Shown here in pieces: positions 31,241 through 40,287 of a stretch of 64,000 bases of DNA. This DNA comes from Leishmania mexicana MHOM/GT/2001/U1103 (lineage: Eukaryota; Euglenozoa; Kinetoplastea; Trypanosomatida; Trypanosomatidae). Numbering within the stretch: the stretch's first letter is position 1; every line of letters begins with the position of its first letter. The notes under the pieces were generated by a model. That model saw only the letters and a list, made by a program, of their open reading frames with translations, was not told the origin of the DNA and searched no databases. The stretch covers positions 395,130 to 459,129 of the forward strand of contig NC_018314.1 in assembly GCF_000234665.1 (NCBI RefSeq), written 5' to 3'. The position numbers were made by a program, and so were the translations under genes.

Positions 31241-31256
31241 TATATATATATATATA
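31241..31256. repeat. TA microsatellite, 8 units
   Basis: An AT-only tract directly after CA repeats, unusual in this GC-rich window, in the presumed 3' flank of EIF4G5. Confidence 0.95.
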
Positions 31257-31334
31257 GTGAAGAAGGCACAACGCCGAGGCGATCGAGAGCGTCTGCGTCT
31301 ACAGCACTATGCGCCGCTGCCATCTGCGGCACGA

Positions 31335-31611
31335 TGCGCGCAACACGACACGCCACACAGAGACAGGCAGGGAGGGAGGGTACCGGGGGGGGGGTACAAC
31401 GGAACGAAAAACGAGACGGCTGCGCGCAACACGACACGCCACACAGAGACAGGCAGGGAGGGAGGGTACCGGGGGGGGGGTACAACGGAACGAAAAACGA
31501 GACGGCTGCGCGCAACACGACACGCCACACAGAGACAGGCAGGGAGGGAGGGTACCGGGGGGGGGTACAACGGAACGAAAAACGAGACGGCTGCGCGCAA
31601 CACGACACGCC
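31335..31611 (+). repeat. Tandem 86-bp repeat, 3 full units plus 20 bp, with a G-quadruplex motif in each
   Basis: Units start at 31335, 31421 and 31507 (86, 86 and 85 bp), with a final 20-bp partial copy at 31592. The units are identical except for one G in the long run. Each contains GGGAGGGAGGG, then TACC, then nine or ten G on the plus strand, a textbook four-run quadruplex motif. The transcript carries the C-rich complement, so the G-rich strand is the template. It lies 208 bases downstream of the EIF4G5 stop. Confidence 0.95.
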
Positions 31612-31819
31612 GGCTGCAGCCGTCCACATCGGCACGTGCACCTGCACGTCGCAGAACCAAAAACACCCCACAACACACGTAAGCGGCTCATGAGCACCAC
31701 CACGTCAAAGACCCAGTTGTGAGGGAGTCAGTGAGTCGAAATAGGGGAAAGGGGGGAGGGGCGTGCAGGATGGAGAGAAGACCAGAAAACACTCTCCACG
31801 CCCCTCATCTAGGACCGGG

Positions 31820-34165
31820 TCACTTCCGCTCCTTGATGGCCTCCTCCATCAGCGAGACAAGCGTGTCCTCCTTGAAGGTGGTGCGCAGCTGCGCGGAGAG
31901 CTTGTTGAGCACGTCTGCGCGGTTGTTCACAACATCGAGCACCTTGCGGATGAAGGCAAAGAGGAAGCGGTGCGAGCACCCCAGGCACCTCCACTGCAGG
32001 TACACCTCCACGAGCAGCGTGTCGGCCGGGCGTGCTGTAAAGATCTTGCGCAGCAGCTCCTTGTACTGGGTGCACAGGAAGTTCACGTCGTATCGAACAA
32101 ACGTAAAGAAGGCCGAGGCGCAGAGATATGGGCTCTGCTTCTGCATGTCGCTCAGGGCCGGACTCGCGTGGAAGTTGTCGTCATCGTAGGAGGTGCACAG
32201 CTCGTTAAAGTATGTCACCTCGGGGTCGATGGCACCGACCAGGTCCAGCAGGGTTTGCTTCGGCTGCTGGTCGTCGTCTGACTCGTGAACGAACATGGGT
32301 GGGGTGTAGCGCAGAAGCGCTTGCAGGACGCGGAAGCGGTCTTGGGGCTTCAGGTCCTTCAGCTGGTCCGGCTTTGTGTCTGCCTCCACGTCGCGCACCA
32401 TGTTCGCGATGACTTCTATGCTCACGTGATTATCGACAAGCATGTTCAGCACCTTCGTGTGCAGCGAGTATGGGAAGACGCTGTGGCCGTGCTTGATCAG
32501 CGACGCCCAGTGCACAAAGTACTTTGGGATGTCCGTGAATAGCTCCTCCTCGGCTGACTTCTGCAGGTGCTGCAGCAGCGCCTCCTGCGCCTGCTCCGTG
32601 GTGAGAGCCCCCTTCTTCATCAAAGTCTCGAAGAGCTCACCGAGGCGGGTGCGCTCTGCCGTGTACTTGTATGTATTGATGTACCGACCAAGCCACTTGG
32701 TGCAGTACACCACGACCACCTCAGGGGGGATCGAAGACATGATGGAGACGATCTCGTCGACAGAGCTGCTCATGAAGAAGTCATCCATCACCTTGGAAAA
32801 CTCCTCGTAGTCCGGGATCCGTGGCTGCGCCTCCTGGATCGGCATGGGCGCCGGCGGCATCGTGGGCAGGCTGCCGCCGCGGCCGTTGTTATTCAACAGC
32901 GTTCCAGAGCCGTTGTTGTTGTTGCCCTGCGCCGCGTTGCCGCCGCCCTCGGTGCGGCGTGCGCCGGGGCCGTGCAGCGGCACCCAGTTGTTGTTCATAG
33001 TCTCCAGGAAGTTCTGCAGCAGGAACTGGATGCGCTTCTGCGGGTGCGAGTTGCTCAGCTCAGTGATCGTCTCACGGTAGCGCGGGAGCGGGTCCTCGTA
33101 GAAAGCGGCGTCCAGGTGAGGGCCACACACCTGCAGAAGCTCCATGAAGTGGATGAGGCTGTAATCGGTGGGAATGTGGCGGCGATGGCCGGGGCCGTAG
33201 AGCAGCGAGTCCAACACGGCGTGCACAACCTTCTGGCGGACCAGTCGGCTCGTGAACATCAACCCCAGGAACTGAATGTTTGCCTTCTGCTTGCCCGAGA
33301 ACTGGATGCGCTCCATCTCGGCGTCCTCTGGCGACATGGTGGCCATCCGCTTCTCCAGCTCCACCGCCTCTGCCCCAGAGTTCATGAACGTGGATCGGCA
33401 CTGACGCAGCACCTCATTGCGGATCATGCGGCCGGCCTCCTCGCGCTCGCCGATGGAGGAGATGAGGTGCGCGATGAGCTGCACGTACAGGTGCGTGTAG
33501 CAGCTATCCTCCGGCTTCGTTGACTTGTTGAAGAAGACCTTGATGACCTCGTCGATTTCCTCCTTGGTAGACTGCCGAATGGGCAGATCTGTGAGCTCTT
33601 TCTTCATCTTCTCTAAGTTCGATGCGGTGACCTTGCCGAGGATGCCCAGTACCTCGTTGTTGATCTTGCGGTCTGTCATCACCTTCGACATGGTCGACGC
33701 GTTCTGCTCGCGGAAGAGGTTGTCGCGCAGGGAGTTGTTTTCCATGTCGTCCATGTTCTCCGGCATCTCCTTCCACATGGCACGCGCGTATTCCATTACC
33801 TCGCTCGGCACCGGCGCCTGGCACTTGCGCAGTTTGATGAAGTCCTCCACGTTGTAGATGTGGTCCTCCGGGTACGATACCTCGGACGGCACGACCTCGG
33901 CGGCACCGCTACACTCCTCCTCCGCCTCTTTCTTTGGCGGTGGGGGTGCTGGGGCGGGGGTCTGCAGTTGGGTAGGCGGCTTGGCCCGCGGCGCGCGAGG
34001 CAGGCTACTGTGGTGGTGCGGCTGCTGGGCGCCGATGCCTGAGCCCGCGCCTGCAGGCTGCGCGCGATCCAGAAAGCTAGCCGGCGCACCGGGGCGCAGC
34101 GACATCCCCCGCGCCTGCTGCGCCAGGGGGGCGGATGTGATGCGGCCCGGATAGTTCTTGTTCAT
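31820..34165 (-). CDS. EIF4G5: eIF4G-like scaffold with MIF4G domain, probable EIF4G5
   Basis: This 781-aa protein starts at MNKNYPGRIT, the first ATG (a TTG lies seven codons upstream). The N-terminus (1-95) is disordered and Pro/Gln-rich. Residues 101-114 (DHIYNVEDFIKLRK) contain a variant of the Y-x4-L-phi eIF4E-binding motif, with Phe-Ile in place of Leu-phi. A MIF4G HEAT domain runs from about 145 to 390: ALGILGKVTASNLEKM-type helices, CYTHLYVQLIAHLIS, KQKANIQFLGLMFTSRLV and HFMELLQVCGPHLD. A Gly/Asn-rich linker at 400-440 leads to a second helical region at 455-781. It lies near PBP1, as I recall for trypanosome EIF4G5; that protein was reported to bind EIF4E6 and a capping-enzyme-like partner. 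The eIF4G call is strong; paralogue 5 rests on location and small size. Confidence 0.88.
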   Translation of the reverse strand: MNKNYPGRITSAPLAQQARGMSLRPGAPASFLDRAQPAGAGSGIGAQQPHHHSSLPRAPRAKPPTQLQTPAPAPPPPKKEAEEECSGAAEVVPSEVSYPEDHIYNVEDFIKLRKCQAPVPSEVMEYARAMWKEMPENMDDMENNSLRDNLFREQNASTMSKVMTDRKINNEVLGILGKVTASNLEKMKKELTDLPIRQSTKEEIDEVIKVFFNKSTKPEDSCYTHLYVQLIAHLISSIGEREEAGRMIRNEVLRQCRSTFMNSGAEAVELEKRMATMSPEDAEMERIQFSGKQKANIQFLGLMFTSRLVRQKVVHAVLDSLLYGPGHRRHIPTDYSLIHFMELLQVCGPHLDAAFYEDPLPRYRETITELSNSHPQKRIQFLLQNFLETMNNNWVPLHGPGARRTEGGGNAAQGNNNNGSGTLLNNNGRGGSLPTMPPAPMPIQEAQPRIPDYEEFSKVMDDFFMSSSVDEIVSIMSSIPPEVVVVYCTKWLGRYINTYKYTAERTRLGELFETLMKKGALTTEQAQEALLQHLQKSAEEELFTDIPKYFVHWASLIKHGHSVFPYSLHTKVLNMLVDNHVSIEVIANMVRDVEADTKPDQLKDLKPQDRFRVLQALLRYTPPMFVHESDDDQQPKQTLLDLVGAIDPEVTYFNELCTSYDDDNFHASPALSDMQKQSPYLCASAFFTFVRYDVNFLCTQYKELLRKIFTARPADTLLVEVYLQWRCLGCSHRFLFAFIRKVLDVVNNRADVLNKLSAQLRTTFKEDTLVSLMEEAIKERK

Positions 34166-35490
34166 GGCAACAGTGGCGGATGGCAACGGTGCGGCAGTGC
34201 GAAATCGCGAAAGGCGACACGAGGCGGCGAAGCGAAGGAGAGGGCCGGAGGTGGCGCTCAGCGGTGAGGTGAGGCGTGTGTGCGTGTGTGTGTATGTGTT
34301 AGGCGGGAAACCTCAGGAGAGCTGCTCTCGCAGTGTGCGCAGGTGCAGCCCTTTCCTCGTGTGTCTCGCTGTCCGCTCGCCCGCTGCGGTCCTCCTCTTC
34401 TGGGGGCTAATGGTGACGCCCACACTCTGTATCCCGGGGAGTGCCGTCGGTATATGTAAGACTGTGGACGGGGAGATGGATGCGGGGTCGGCGTGCGCGG
34501 AGGGGGAAGTGGGTCGATGCACCGTAGGCGCCGCAGCCTCCTCTCTGCGCTTCCGAATCAGGCACACGGTAGCAGCGGTGGCAGCAACGACGATGGGGAC
34601 GGAGTATTCTCCCGAGCCCTTTGCCACCGTACAAGAGGGGAGCGCGGGACGGACAGTGCAAGAAAGTGAGGGACAAGAATGGAAAGTAAGGGAGCCACTG
34701 TCTCAGTGGCACACAACAACGTGTGTGTGTGTGTGTGTGGGAGGGGAGGGGAGGGGACGGGAGGGGTCAGATGCTGAGCAGAGGCTTCAACCCAACTACA
34801 GTTGCCCGTACGCACGCGCACAACAACCAAGCAGAGACACACACCACACACAACGCGGCAAAAAGACAACCAACTAATATCAACGGAGGATGCAAACAAG
34901 GGGACGTTGAATCCGAAGATACACTTCGCACCCGCATGCGCGCACCGGAGGGACAGAGAGCGTGTGAAAGAGGGGGGGGGGCGGGGTGGGAGACAGGCAT
35001 GCAGGAGGGCGTAGCGGCGGAGAGAAGACGGCGAGGGGAGCACGATATGAGCGGAGCTAAAGGAGGCGGGGGTAGTACATGGGTGTCCTCCCCTGAGTAC
35101 GAGCACTAGCATGACATGCAAGCGAAACCGCTGCAGTGGTGGGAGATGGGAGGGGAGGGCAAGGGGTGTTGCAGCCAAGCGGGGGGGGGGGCGGCACCGC
35201 ATTAGCATCCGCCTGTCGAGCGACTACGCAGAGTCCTTCGGTGTAGGTGAGTGGCATGGCGGGGCCACCGTGAACATTCGCGCCGTTTCTCGTTAAACTC
35301 ATTTCCTCGTGAGCTTCGCTGGAGTGGAAGGGGAAGGGCGAGAACGCGGCACGGTGCTGCGCGCAAGCAGCACCGGCCCCCTCCTCCATCTGCACCCCTC
35401 CCCCTCCTCCTCCCCATCCCGCAGCAGCAGCAGTGGTGGGGAGGGGGGGGGGTATGAGTTTCCTTGTTTCGGTTCACATTGTGTACATCC
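34166..35490. other. Intergenic spacer between the NDK-like gene and EIF4G5
   Basis: Contains GT tracts (about 34277-34293 and 34722-34738), G-runs at 34972-34981 and 35181-35189, and complex sequence elsewhere. No coding region is supported. Confidence 0.6.
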
Positions 35491-36921
35491 TCACTCGCTC
35501 TTCCTCCCGTCGGCGTCTGCTCCGTGTACCGCGACGGAGGGACGCATACGCACACGCATGAGAGCGCGCGTGTGCGTGTAGGGCCAGCAGCCTACGTGGC
35601 CGCGCAACAGGTCATCCAGCTCGTCAAGCCTCTCTTGGCGCTGCGGGTACTGTGGCGTAGAGCTCAGGCATATGGCGGTGTCGGGACCCATCGTCACGGC
35701 GGGCATCATGCTCGCATCGACGTCGGTGGCTGCTCGCTCTGCAGAGGCCAAGGCATCGATCGCCTCTGCCACCGCAGCGGACCCTTGCACACCGGTGTAG
35801 TACGAAATACGCTGCGCGGCTGGCACCCCGGCGCGAAGCGTAGGGAGGATCTGAGCAAAGCTCAACGGGGCCGCCGGTGAGTCTTCCATGGCTGGCGATG
35901 CTCTTGCAACCCCGTATGCTTCCCGCTCCAATGACAGCCAGGATTTGCTGTGGGCTGTCTTGTGCGCGTACGCCTCACCAAAGACAGCGTCTACGGCGAC
36001 CCGGGCATCTGCAAGGTTACTAGGCGTGTACACACCCATTCGTGCTTCGTCGACACCGTAGCGAGCAGACCAGGATCCCGGTGCGACGCGCTGTGCCTCG
36101 AGAGGATCCTGCGGGCCAGCCAGGCGCACCAGTCGCTCGACAGCGTTGACGGCGCGCAAGAGCAGCACCAGCACTGTGCCCCCCTGCAGGAGAGACGCTA
36201 CCTGCTGCCGGACCCGTGGATCTGTAATGAACATGTGACTGTCCTTGGCGGGGGTGCAGAGCTTCGGCGATGCTGCGACCGACGGCGAGGAGAGCACGCC
36301 GGGAAGAGAGTGCTGGCCTAGCGCTGGTGCGGCTGTCCCGGCTGCCGTTGGGCCAGTAGTGGCAGGGCTCGCGCCGTCGCTATCCTCTCCTCTTCCTCGG
36401 AGAGAGAGCTGTGCACAGGGCGATGGCCGCGGTGCCACCTCGCAAGCGCCACCCGCCCCCTTGCCAGACGTGGGGACGGGCGAGGACCCTGATGGCTGAT
36501 GTGCTCGATGCCCTTGAGCGAGGCGCATGATGTTGTCCAGCAGCTGGCCGCTCACGGCTCGCGACCCCGCCTCTTGTTGCGGCTGGGGGTGCTGCCCCTG
36601 CTGGGGCTGTTGCTGGGACAGCGTCTCTGACCATCGCCGGTGCCGTGCCTCCGACAGGAACGGCTGCGACGATGCCATGACGGCATCTGCCTCCGCGGCG
36701 GCGCTCGTGGAGAACTGACGCGCTGCCGCGCGCTGCCGCAGGTGCTCGTATTGCTGGGCGATGGTGAGGGCCTGATCGGGTGTCAGTACGAATCGGCGCT
36801 CAACAACGTCGACGCCATCATCGCGCAGCTCACGCACGATGCTGGCGTGCGCTGCCTGACACTCTGGCATGCACACCAGGAGAGTCCACTGAGGCTCTGC
36901 CCCCTCATCCTGCGTGGTCAT
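35491..36921 (-). CDS. Nucleoside diphosphate kinase-like protein, split domain and probably inactive
   Basis: This 476-aa protein carries an NDK-like fold in two halves. Residues 10-62 give the first strand and helix (WTLLVCMPE, VERRFVLTPDQALTIAQQYEHL), where active enzymes have a Lys-Pro-Asp that is absent here. Residues 248-318 give the second half: GGTVLVLLLRAVNAVERLVRLAGP, then PGSWSARYGVDEARMGVYTPSN. Active NDKs have N-x-x-H-G-S-D at the last segment; here the phosphoryl-accepting His is replaced by Tyr or Thr. About 180 residues of Gln/Ser/Pro/Gly-rich sequence are inserted between the halves, and a further unfamiliar C-terminal region follows (320-476). NDK-like pseudoenzymes occur in flagellar radial spokes and related complexes, but location cannot be read here. 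Confidence 0.75.
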   Translation of the reverse strand: MTTQDEGAEPQWTLLVCMPECQAAHASIVRELRDDGVDVVERRFVLTPDQALTIAQQYEHLRQRAAARQFSTSAAAEADAVMASSQPFLSEARHRRWSETLSQQQPQQGQHPQPQQEAGSRAVSGQLLDNIMRLAQGHRAHQPSGSSPVPTSGKGAGGACEVAPRPSPCAQLSLRGRGEDSDGASPATTGPTAAGTAAPALGQHSLPGVLSSPSVAASPKLCTPAKDSHMFITDPRVRQQVASLLQGGTVLVLLLRAVNAVERLVRLAGPQDPLEAQRVAPGSWSARYGVDEARMGVYTPSNLADARVAVDAVFGEAYAHKTAHSKSWLSLEREAYGVARASPAMEDSPAAPLSFAQILPTLRAGVPAAQRISYYTGVQGSAAVAEAIDALASAERAATDVDASMMPAVTMGPDTAICLSSTPQYPQRQERLDELDDLLRGHVGCWPYTHTRALMRVRMRPSVAVHGADADGRKSE

Positions 36922-38151
36922 TGAGCTTGCCCAGCCGGCGGGATGCGTGTGTGTGTGTGTGTGCGGCGAGGCAACGCGTGCGCTGCCATCACCAGAAGGT
37001 GAAGGGATGCGTGATGGCGATTACAGCAACGATTAGGGGAAGGGCGAGCGGGGAGGAGAGGGCAGGAGGGAGTAGCGCAGAGCTGTTGGCAGTATGCATA
37101 CACGTGAAGGGCGTAAAAGACGGAGGAGGATGGCGCAGATCGGTGTGTGCGTGTGTGCATGGGGTGGTGGAAGCGACACTGGGCCTGGAGGTGTTTGAAA
37201 GACGGGGAAGGGATATGCACTTCGCATTGCGTGTGACCCTCGATGGCTCAAGCCGAGCGCCGTCCGTTGTCTCCCTCCCCAGATTCCACACCACCACATC
37301 GGCGCGCCTCGCTTGCCCCATCACCGCAACAGCCGTAAAAAAGGACAAGGCAAATGCGAAGTGCGGCGTGTGCGCTCCTCCCGGTTGGGGCCTGCCGAGA
37401 AGCGCGTGGATGCTGCAAAGCACAACCAGACTGTCTATCGACGTTTTCCTTCCTGCTTTAGCACCTGGGAAGGACGAATATGAGCGGGCACAAGTTGGAC
37501 ACAGACACACACAGACCCCAGTCGAGAGCGAGACACGAACGCGGGCGGACGCACACGCTCACACGGACTCCGCCCCCATCCGAAGCGACGGATACATCTC
37601 GCGGGAGGAGTACAAGGAGTTCGACGACAACCGCGACACACACGCTCTTGTGTACCTGTCATTCCTCTGCCTGTCCTCTGACTCTTCTCCGTTTTCCCGC
37701 CCTACTTGTCGCCTCGCGCCTCTCGTCCGCCTGCACGCACCTCCTACCGCAGCGGTCGCCGTGCCCCCCCCTCCCCCCCCACACACGCCCACAAGCGTCC
37801 GTGGCGCGTCCTTTTAGGACTGCCTTTCGCTTTCAAAGTACCGTAAAAGAGGGGCTCAGGCACCTTGCAGCACGCGCACACGTCGGAAGGATAAGGAAGA
37901 CCACTGGAGGAGGCGGGAGGGTGGTGGTGGTGGTATAGCGGTGATAGCTCGAGGGATGGCGGGAGCAAGATGACGATCGGGCGCGTATCGGGGCGCGTGT
38001 GCACAAGCGCGGTGGCCGCACTCGTATGGGTAAGGCGTGCGCTATGCGTTGCTGGCGTGGCGCGGCGCCTCTCCGTTTCGCTCGGCAACCGTCTGTACTC
38101 AAGACCGCGACAGACGCAACCACACGCTGTCGTCTGCTCTGCCTCCCGCCT
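36922..38151. other. Intergenic spacer between the four-TM gene and the NDK-like gene
   Basis: Contains a GT tract at 36948-36963, C-runs at 37765-37780 and a GGT run at 37919-37935 close to the four-TM stop. No convincing ORF on the coding strand. Confidence 0.6.
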
Positions 38152-38685
38152 CTATGGCAGCTGCGTCAAGCCGCCGGCGTTGGAGCGGCCTTTGATGCCA
38201 TCCAGGATGCCCTTGTCAATGAAAGTGACGATGCGCTGCTGTGAGGATCCGAAGCCGAAGACCATGGTAAGAACAATGACCACCTCCGCGATCGTCTCTG
38301 CAATGTGGGAGCCGCACTGCGTCTTTTCCACCTGCTTGCCGCGGTTGCAGAGGTCCACAACCACGTCGTTCATACCCATGCTGAGGGAGCTGAGGATAAG
38401 CGTCAGGACCGCCATCACCTGGTGGGCGTACAGAATGGAGAGGCGCGGCTGCAGGCGCTGCACAAGGATAGAGAGCATCATGGTGATGGCCAGCAGAAGG
38501 AAGCCAATGATGCCGGCCGCGTAGCGCGCCAGAACGCCCCCCTGCTCCCTCTTCACAGAGATAGCCCACGTGACGATCAGCATCAGCATCGCGATCGCGT
38601 CCAGAACGACCATGGTAATGTTCATGCGGCTCAGCACCAGCGCCTTCACATTGGCCTTGTGAATGTGAGTGAGCACTGCCTGCAT
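38152..38685 (-). CDS. Small four-helix membrane protein, unknown
   Basis: This 177-aa protein starts at MQAVLTHIHK. Four hydrophobic segments are visible: about 22-45 (MVVLDAIAMLMLIVTWAI), 57-77 (YAAGIIGFLLLAITMMLSILV), 90-108 (HQVMAVLTLILSSLSMGM) and 128-147 (IAETIAEVVIVLTMVFGFG). Loops are short and basic, and the C-terminus is polar. It resembles tetraspan proteins in layout only; no Cys-Cys-Gly or claudin motif is present. The frame stays open upstream, but that part is low-complexity leader, and a strong predicted splice acceptor lies only 15 nt before this ATG, which fixes the start well. Confidence 0.82.
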   Translation of the reverse strand: MQAVLTHIHKANVKALVLSRMNITMVVLDAIAMLMLIVTWAISVKREQGGVLARYAAGIIGFLLLAITMMLSILVQRLQPRLSILYAHQVMAVLTLILSSLSMGMNDVVVDLCNRGKQVEKTQCGSHIAETIAEVVIVLTMVFGFGSSQQRIVTFIDKGILDGIKGRSNAGGLTQLP

Positions 38686-40287
38686 GGTGGCAACACGGGT
38701 CTGTGCCGGGAGTGGGAGTGGGAGTGGGAGGGGAGGGGAGGGAGCCACCGAAAAACGATGCCAAGCCCTATCGAGTATCGGATGCGAAGCGGATACCTGG
38801 AGAGATGGCGGTATGGTATGCGTCGGTGTCCGGCGACAGGAGACGAGGCACAGAGAATGGAGGAAAATAAACGCAACAACCAAGAATGGGCGAGAAGTTC
38901 GAGCGCGTCGGATCCTCTGCACGGTGGCGGCGCGCACTGCAGGCTACAGGCGACGGGGGACACACAACGGAGAGAGTGAGGCGGAGCGGCGAGCACGCCG
39001 AACGCAAAACGAGAAGAAGGTGGATGGGAATGGTAAGTGGCTGGGGAGGGGAGGGCGAGCGGTACTTTGCTATTTTTTAAAAAATCTTTTCCGCGTTGTG
39101 TCGGAGACCGCGGCAGCAGCCGCAGCGTCAGCCAAGCATCGCGGCCAGGCATGATACACAGGTATGGTGCCCATGCACACACACACCACACACACAGATA
39201 GAGATGGGGATAGGGAAGCGGGGGAGGGAGGTCGAAGACAGCGGTGACAGGAGAGTGCGCACTGCTGGCCAAAGGGCTTGCATGGTCTCACCATTGAAAG
39301 AAGGCCACGGAGGTAGCTGGGAAGTGCGCTCAGCTGACCACCTCGCCTGTCATCTGGCTAAGTACACGGAGGCGCCCACCTGTGCGCCGACGGATGTGCA
39401 TAACTACTTCTGGGGCCTGTGTGTTGCTGCGGCTCTTCGCTGCATGCTTGTTCGCAGTTCTGGATGGTGCACGTGCACGAGGGCGGGGAGGGGTTACGCA
39501 CGCGGTGAAAGACAAGAAGGACGTGGTCGCTTCAGCTCAGCGACGCGGTACGCCGTGACAGACAACACACATCAACGTCGCAGCCGCGCTGACTCTCGAG
39601 TGTAGTGCGGGGAGGAGGAATAGAATGCCAAGAGGCGTGATGCGTCAGCGCGTGTGCGCTTCGTTTCACGCTTTACAGGTTGGCTGCCCGCCCCGCCCCG
39701 CTATCCGACGGCGTCTGGGGTGAGCTGCGTGCATCTCGCGGACCATGAACGGGTGCGCACGGCTACAATGCAGGCAAGAGGCGGTAACGTGGGAGGGAAG
39801 AGCTTTTCTCGAGCGTGCGGGCGAGGCGGGGGGGGGCTGGTGGAGGGACGTGTAACGTAACAAGTTCAACAAACAGATCTGAGATTGGCGACGGCGCTTG
39901 CAAGAGGACCCTCTCACTCATGCGGGGCCCTCTTGCCCACAACCGCCGCAGTTTCTGGTGGAGCGAGAAAAGTGTAGTGGTGGTGGTGGTGGTGGAACAA
40001 CGTAAAGTGAGAGAGCCGTAGCGACAACGGCGAAATGGACGAGACCAAAGAAAAGGAGTCCACGAGCCGAAGACACACGGGGAGGCGCAGCAGCGACTTG
40101 CTCCCCCAACCACGTAAACGGACATGCGCGCAGGGAGAAGAGCGAGAGGCGGCCACAGACGACGGAGCCCCACGCAAGCCGACCCCACACAGGTACCACC
40201 ACCCCTCCCTCCTCCACACGCCCACACACACGCACGCAGAGACGGTCTCGCCTTCCGTGCGTTAACAAGTAGCGTGTCGCCAGTCAG
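38686..40287. other. Intergenic spacer between the 425-aa gene and the four-TM gene
   Basis: The left part is the four-TM leader. About 39240-39760 is complex, non-repetitive sequence with no coding-strand ORF. A GGT run lies at 39977-39994 and a CA tract at 39175-39200. Nothing firm is identified. Confidence 0.5.
38701..38743 (-). promoter_or_regulatory. Polypyrimidine tract and trans-splice acceptor of the four-TM gene
   Basis: On the minus strand 38743-38708 reads as C3-5/T blocks (CCCTCCCCTCCCC then CACTCCC repeats), followed by GGCACAG. Splicing at this AG would leave a 15-nt leader before the ATG at 38685. The plus strand of the same tract is a G-quadruplex motif (GGGAGT repeats). Confidence 0.6.

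Larger units (their letters stand above)
29096..31819. other. Longest intergenic spacer, between EIF4G5 and the coiled-coil gene
   Basis: A 2.7-kb stretch without a convincing gene on either strand; the open frames are Cys/Val or His/Thr strings translated from CA/GT repeats. It holds CA tracts (29770-29802, 30079-30093, 30603-30640, 30743-30763, 31210-31226), a TA tract at 31241-31256 and the 86-bp tandem repeat described separately. EIF4G5 must have its 3' UTR in the right-hand part. Confidence 0.55.

Noticed and set aside
31307..31703. Overlapping open frames across the 86-bp repeat on both strands
   Set aside because: Several frames are open at once because the unit lacks stop codons; the products only restate the tandem repeat.
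39096..39605. Plus-strand frame of 169 codons in a complex spacer
   Set aside because: Composition is not clearly repetitive, but it opposes the direction of every gene, shows no motif and has no splice signal in place.
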